Source of the DNA: SKPT01 sp040905445 | GTDB lineage: Bacteria; Planctomycetota; Phycisphaerae; Phycisphaerales; Phycisphaeraceae | Reading direction: 5' to 3' | DNA length: 23,415 nt | NCBI GenBank assembly: GCA_040905445.1 | Contig: JBBDRN010000036.1 | Span: 1-23,415, forward strand | In this document: positions 22,186-23,415 of the stretch, in pieces | Numbering within the stretch: the first letter of the stretch is position 1 | Layout: each line of letters begins with the position of its first letter | The notes under the pieces: model-generated | Seen by the model: the letters and a program-made list of their open reading frames with translations, nothing else | What the model was told of the DNA's origin: nothing | The model's database searches: none | Position numbers and translations under genes: made by a program

Positions 22186-23415
22186 CTAACGGGGAGTCGA
22201 CTCGGCGCGGGGCGTTTCTATCAGCGCGCTCGCAGGCGGCGCGGCTGGGGCGACGGGCGTGTGGGCGTTGCGCCACCAATGGCGAAAGTTGCGGGCCGTG
22301 GGCGTGGGCAGGTCGCGCTGCGAGGTCCAGCCCTTGAGCGGGCCGGGCGCCCGGCGGAGCCAGCCACGCGAGGTGTAGCGGTCGCCCTTCTCGAGCCCGC
22401 CGACGATCCGCGCCTGCAGGCGCGAGGCGATGCGCTGGCCCCAGTTGGCGATGGTGTAGCTCAGCGGCCTCTGCAGGCTCATCGCCCACATCCGCATCAC
22501 CGCGCGATCGAAGCCCGGCGTCAGGTGCTGCTCCTCGACGCCGCGTCGGCGAAGCTCGACGAGGTATTTCGGAATGTTGATCTTGACCGGGCATGCTTCG
22601 TAGCAGGCGCCGCACAGGCTGGAGGCGTGGGGCAGGTCCTTGTAGTTCTCCAGGCCCTTGAGCATGGGCGTGAGGATCGCGCCGATGGGGCCGGAATAGA
22701 CTGCACCGTAGCTGTGGCCGCCGATCTTGCGGTAGACGGGGCAGGCGTTGAGGCACGCGCCGCAGCGGATGCAGCGGAGCATCTCGCGCGTGGACGCGTC
22801 GAGCACCTTGGACCGGCCGTTGTCGACGAGGACGATGTGCACCTCTTCGGGACCGTCGGCGTCGGCGGCGCGGCGCGGGCCGGTGATCGTGTGCGTGTAG
22901 CAGGTCAGCGGCTGGCCGGTGCTGGAGCGGGCGAGGAGCTTGAGCAGCACGGCGAGGTGGTCGTGGCGCGGCACGAGCTTCTCGATGCCGACGAACGCGA
23001 TGTGGACGCGCGGCGCGGAGGTGCAGAGCCGGCCGTTGCCTTCGTTCGTGCAGATGACGACGGAGCCGGATTCGGCGACGAGGAAGTTGCCGCCGCTCAT
23101 GCCGAGGTCGGCCTGGCGGAACTTCGCGCGCAGGTATTCGCGGGCGATCTGCGTCAGCTCCGCGGCATCCTCGGTGTAGGGGGCGCCGAGCTCGCGCTGA
23201 AACGCGCGGGCCACGGCGGTGCGATCCTTGTGGATCATCGGCGTGACGATGTGCGACGGCGCGTCGCCGTCGAGCTGGAGAATGAACTCGCCAAGGTCCG
23301 TCTCGATCGTCTCGCAGCCGACGGCCTCGAGCGCGGGCAAGAGGTGCGTCTCTTCAGTTACCATCGACTTGCTCTTGACGCACAGGCGGCAGTGGTTGGC
23401 CTCGGCGATGGCGAC
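22186..23415 (-). CDS. lutB: Lactate utilisation iron-sulfur protein LutB (5' end outside window)
   Basis: Iron-sulfur subunit of the LutABC lactate oxidation complex. The visible 409 codons include the LUD-like N-terminal part (VKSKSMVTEE, ETDLGEFILQLDGDAPSHI, GGNFLVAESGSVV) and two [4Fe-4S] clusters of ferredoxin type, CIRCGACLNACP (about 22740-22775) and CGACYEACPVKI (about 22585-22620), then a long tail ending in a Pro/Ala-rich stretch. The frame runs to the window edge: codons before the ATG at 23364 read VAIAEANHCRLCVKSKS and match the family, so this ATG is internal and the true start lies to the right. lutA, expected further upstream, is outside the window. Confidence 0.95.
   Translation of the reverse strand, partial: VAIAEANHCRLCVKSKSMVTEETHLLPALEAVGCETIETDLGEFILQLDGDAPSHIVTPMIHKDRTAVARAFQRELGAPYTEDAAELTQIAREYLRAKFRQADLGMSGGNFLVAESGSVVICTNEGNGRLCTSAPRVHIAFVGIEKLVPRHDHLAVLLKLLARSSTGQPLTCYTHTITGPRRAADADGPEEVHIVLVDNGRSKVLDASTREMLRCIRCGACLNACPVYRKIGGHSYGAVYSGPIGAILTPMLKGLENYKDLPHASSLCGACYEACPVKINIPKYLVELRRRGVEEQHLTPGFDRAVMRMWAMSLQRPLSYTIANWGQRIASRLQARIVGGLEKGDRYTSRGWLRRAPGPLKGWTSQRDLPTPTARNFRHWWRNAHTPVAPAAPPASALIETPRAESTPR

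Overview
The window is 23.4 kb of GC-rich bacterial chromosome with tightly packed genes of ordinary vertical character. There is no phage, insertion sequence, CRISPR array or rRNA. The gene mix suggests a planctomycete, possibly of the Phycisphaerae: system II cytochrome c assembly with an oversized CcsA, a sulfatase without signal peptide, a planctomycete-looking membrane protein, an atypical nucleoside hydrolase and lactate utilisation genes. This assignment is inferred from gene content and style; no marker gene proves it.

Layout, left to right. Positions 1-4662 (minus strand) hold resB then ccsA, the cytochrome c haem-ligation pair, with a terminator-like hairpin after ccsA. gcvT (minus, TTG start) and dprA (plus) diverge from a shared 121-bp region. 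A SirB1-family protein follows, then a hypothetical multi-pass membrane protein. A cobalamin/iron-type ABC uptake pair (binding lipoprotein and permease, overlapping by ATGA) has no ATPase gene beside it. A cytoplasmic-type sulfatase converges on a nucleoside hydrolase. sucD lies upstream of the hydrolase without sucC. A tRNA-Gly(TCC) is followed by a large hybrid histidine kinase (four PAS domains, HisKA_3, HATPase, receiver). The right end holds a secreted alpha/beta hydrolase and, on the minus strand, lutC and the 3' part of lutB, which runs off the window.

The most unusual structure is at the right end. The last ~230 bp of lutC is present a second time, about 97% identical but frameshifted, just after the kinase gene, so the hydrolase gene sits between two direct repeats. 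This looks like a recent duplication or a Campbell-type integration at the kinase/lutC boundary.

The intergenic DNA is also rich in small repeats: two opposite-facing copies of a GGTCCGC-type palindrome, a 9-bp array folding into a long hairpin that starts at the sucD stop codon, a heptamer repeat containing the gcvT stop codon, and degenerate purine-rich repeats around the SirB1 gene. Five intergenic regions carry a TTGnnn-17 bp-TAnnnT promoter pattern. Two of these place the start of transcription almost on the ATG, suggesting leaderless mRNAs for sucD and the binding lipoprotein. I see no clearly new multi-gene biological system.
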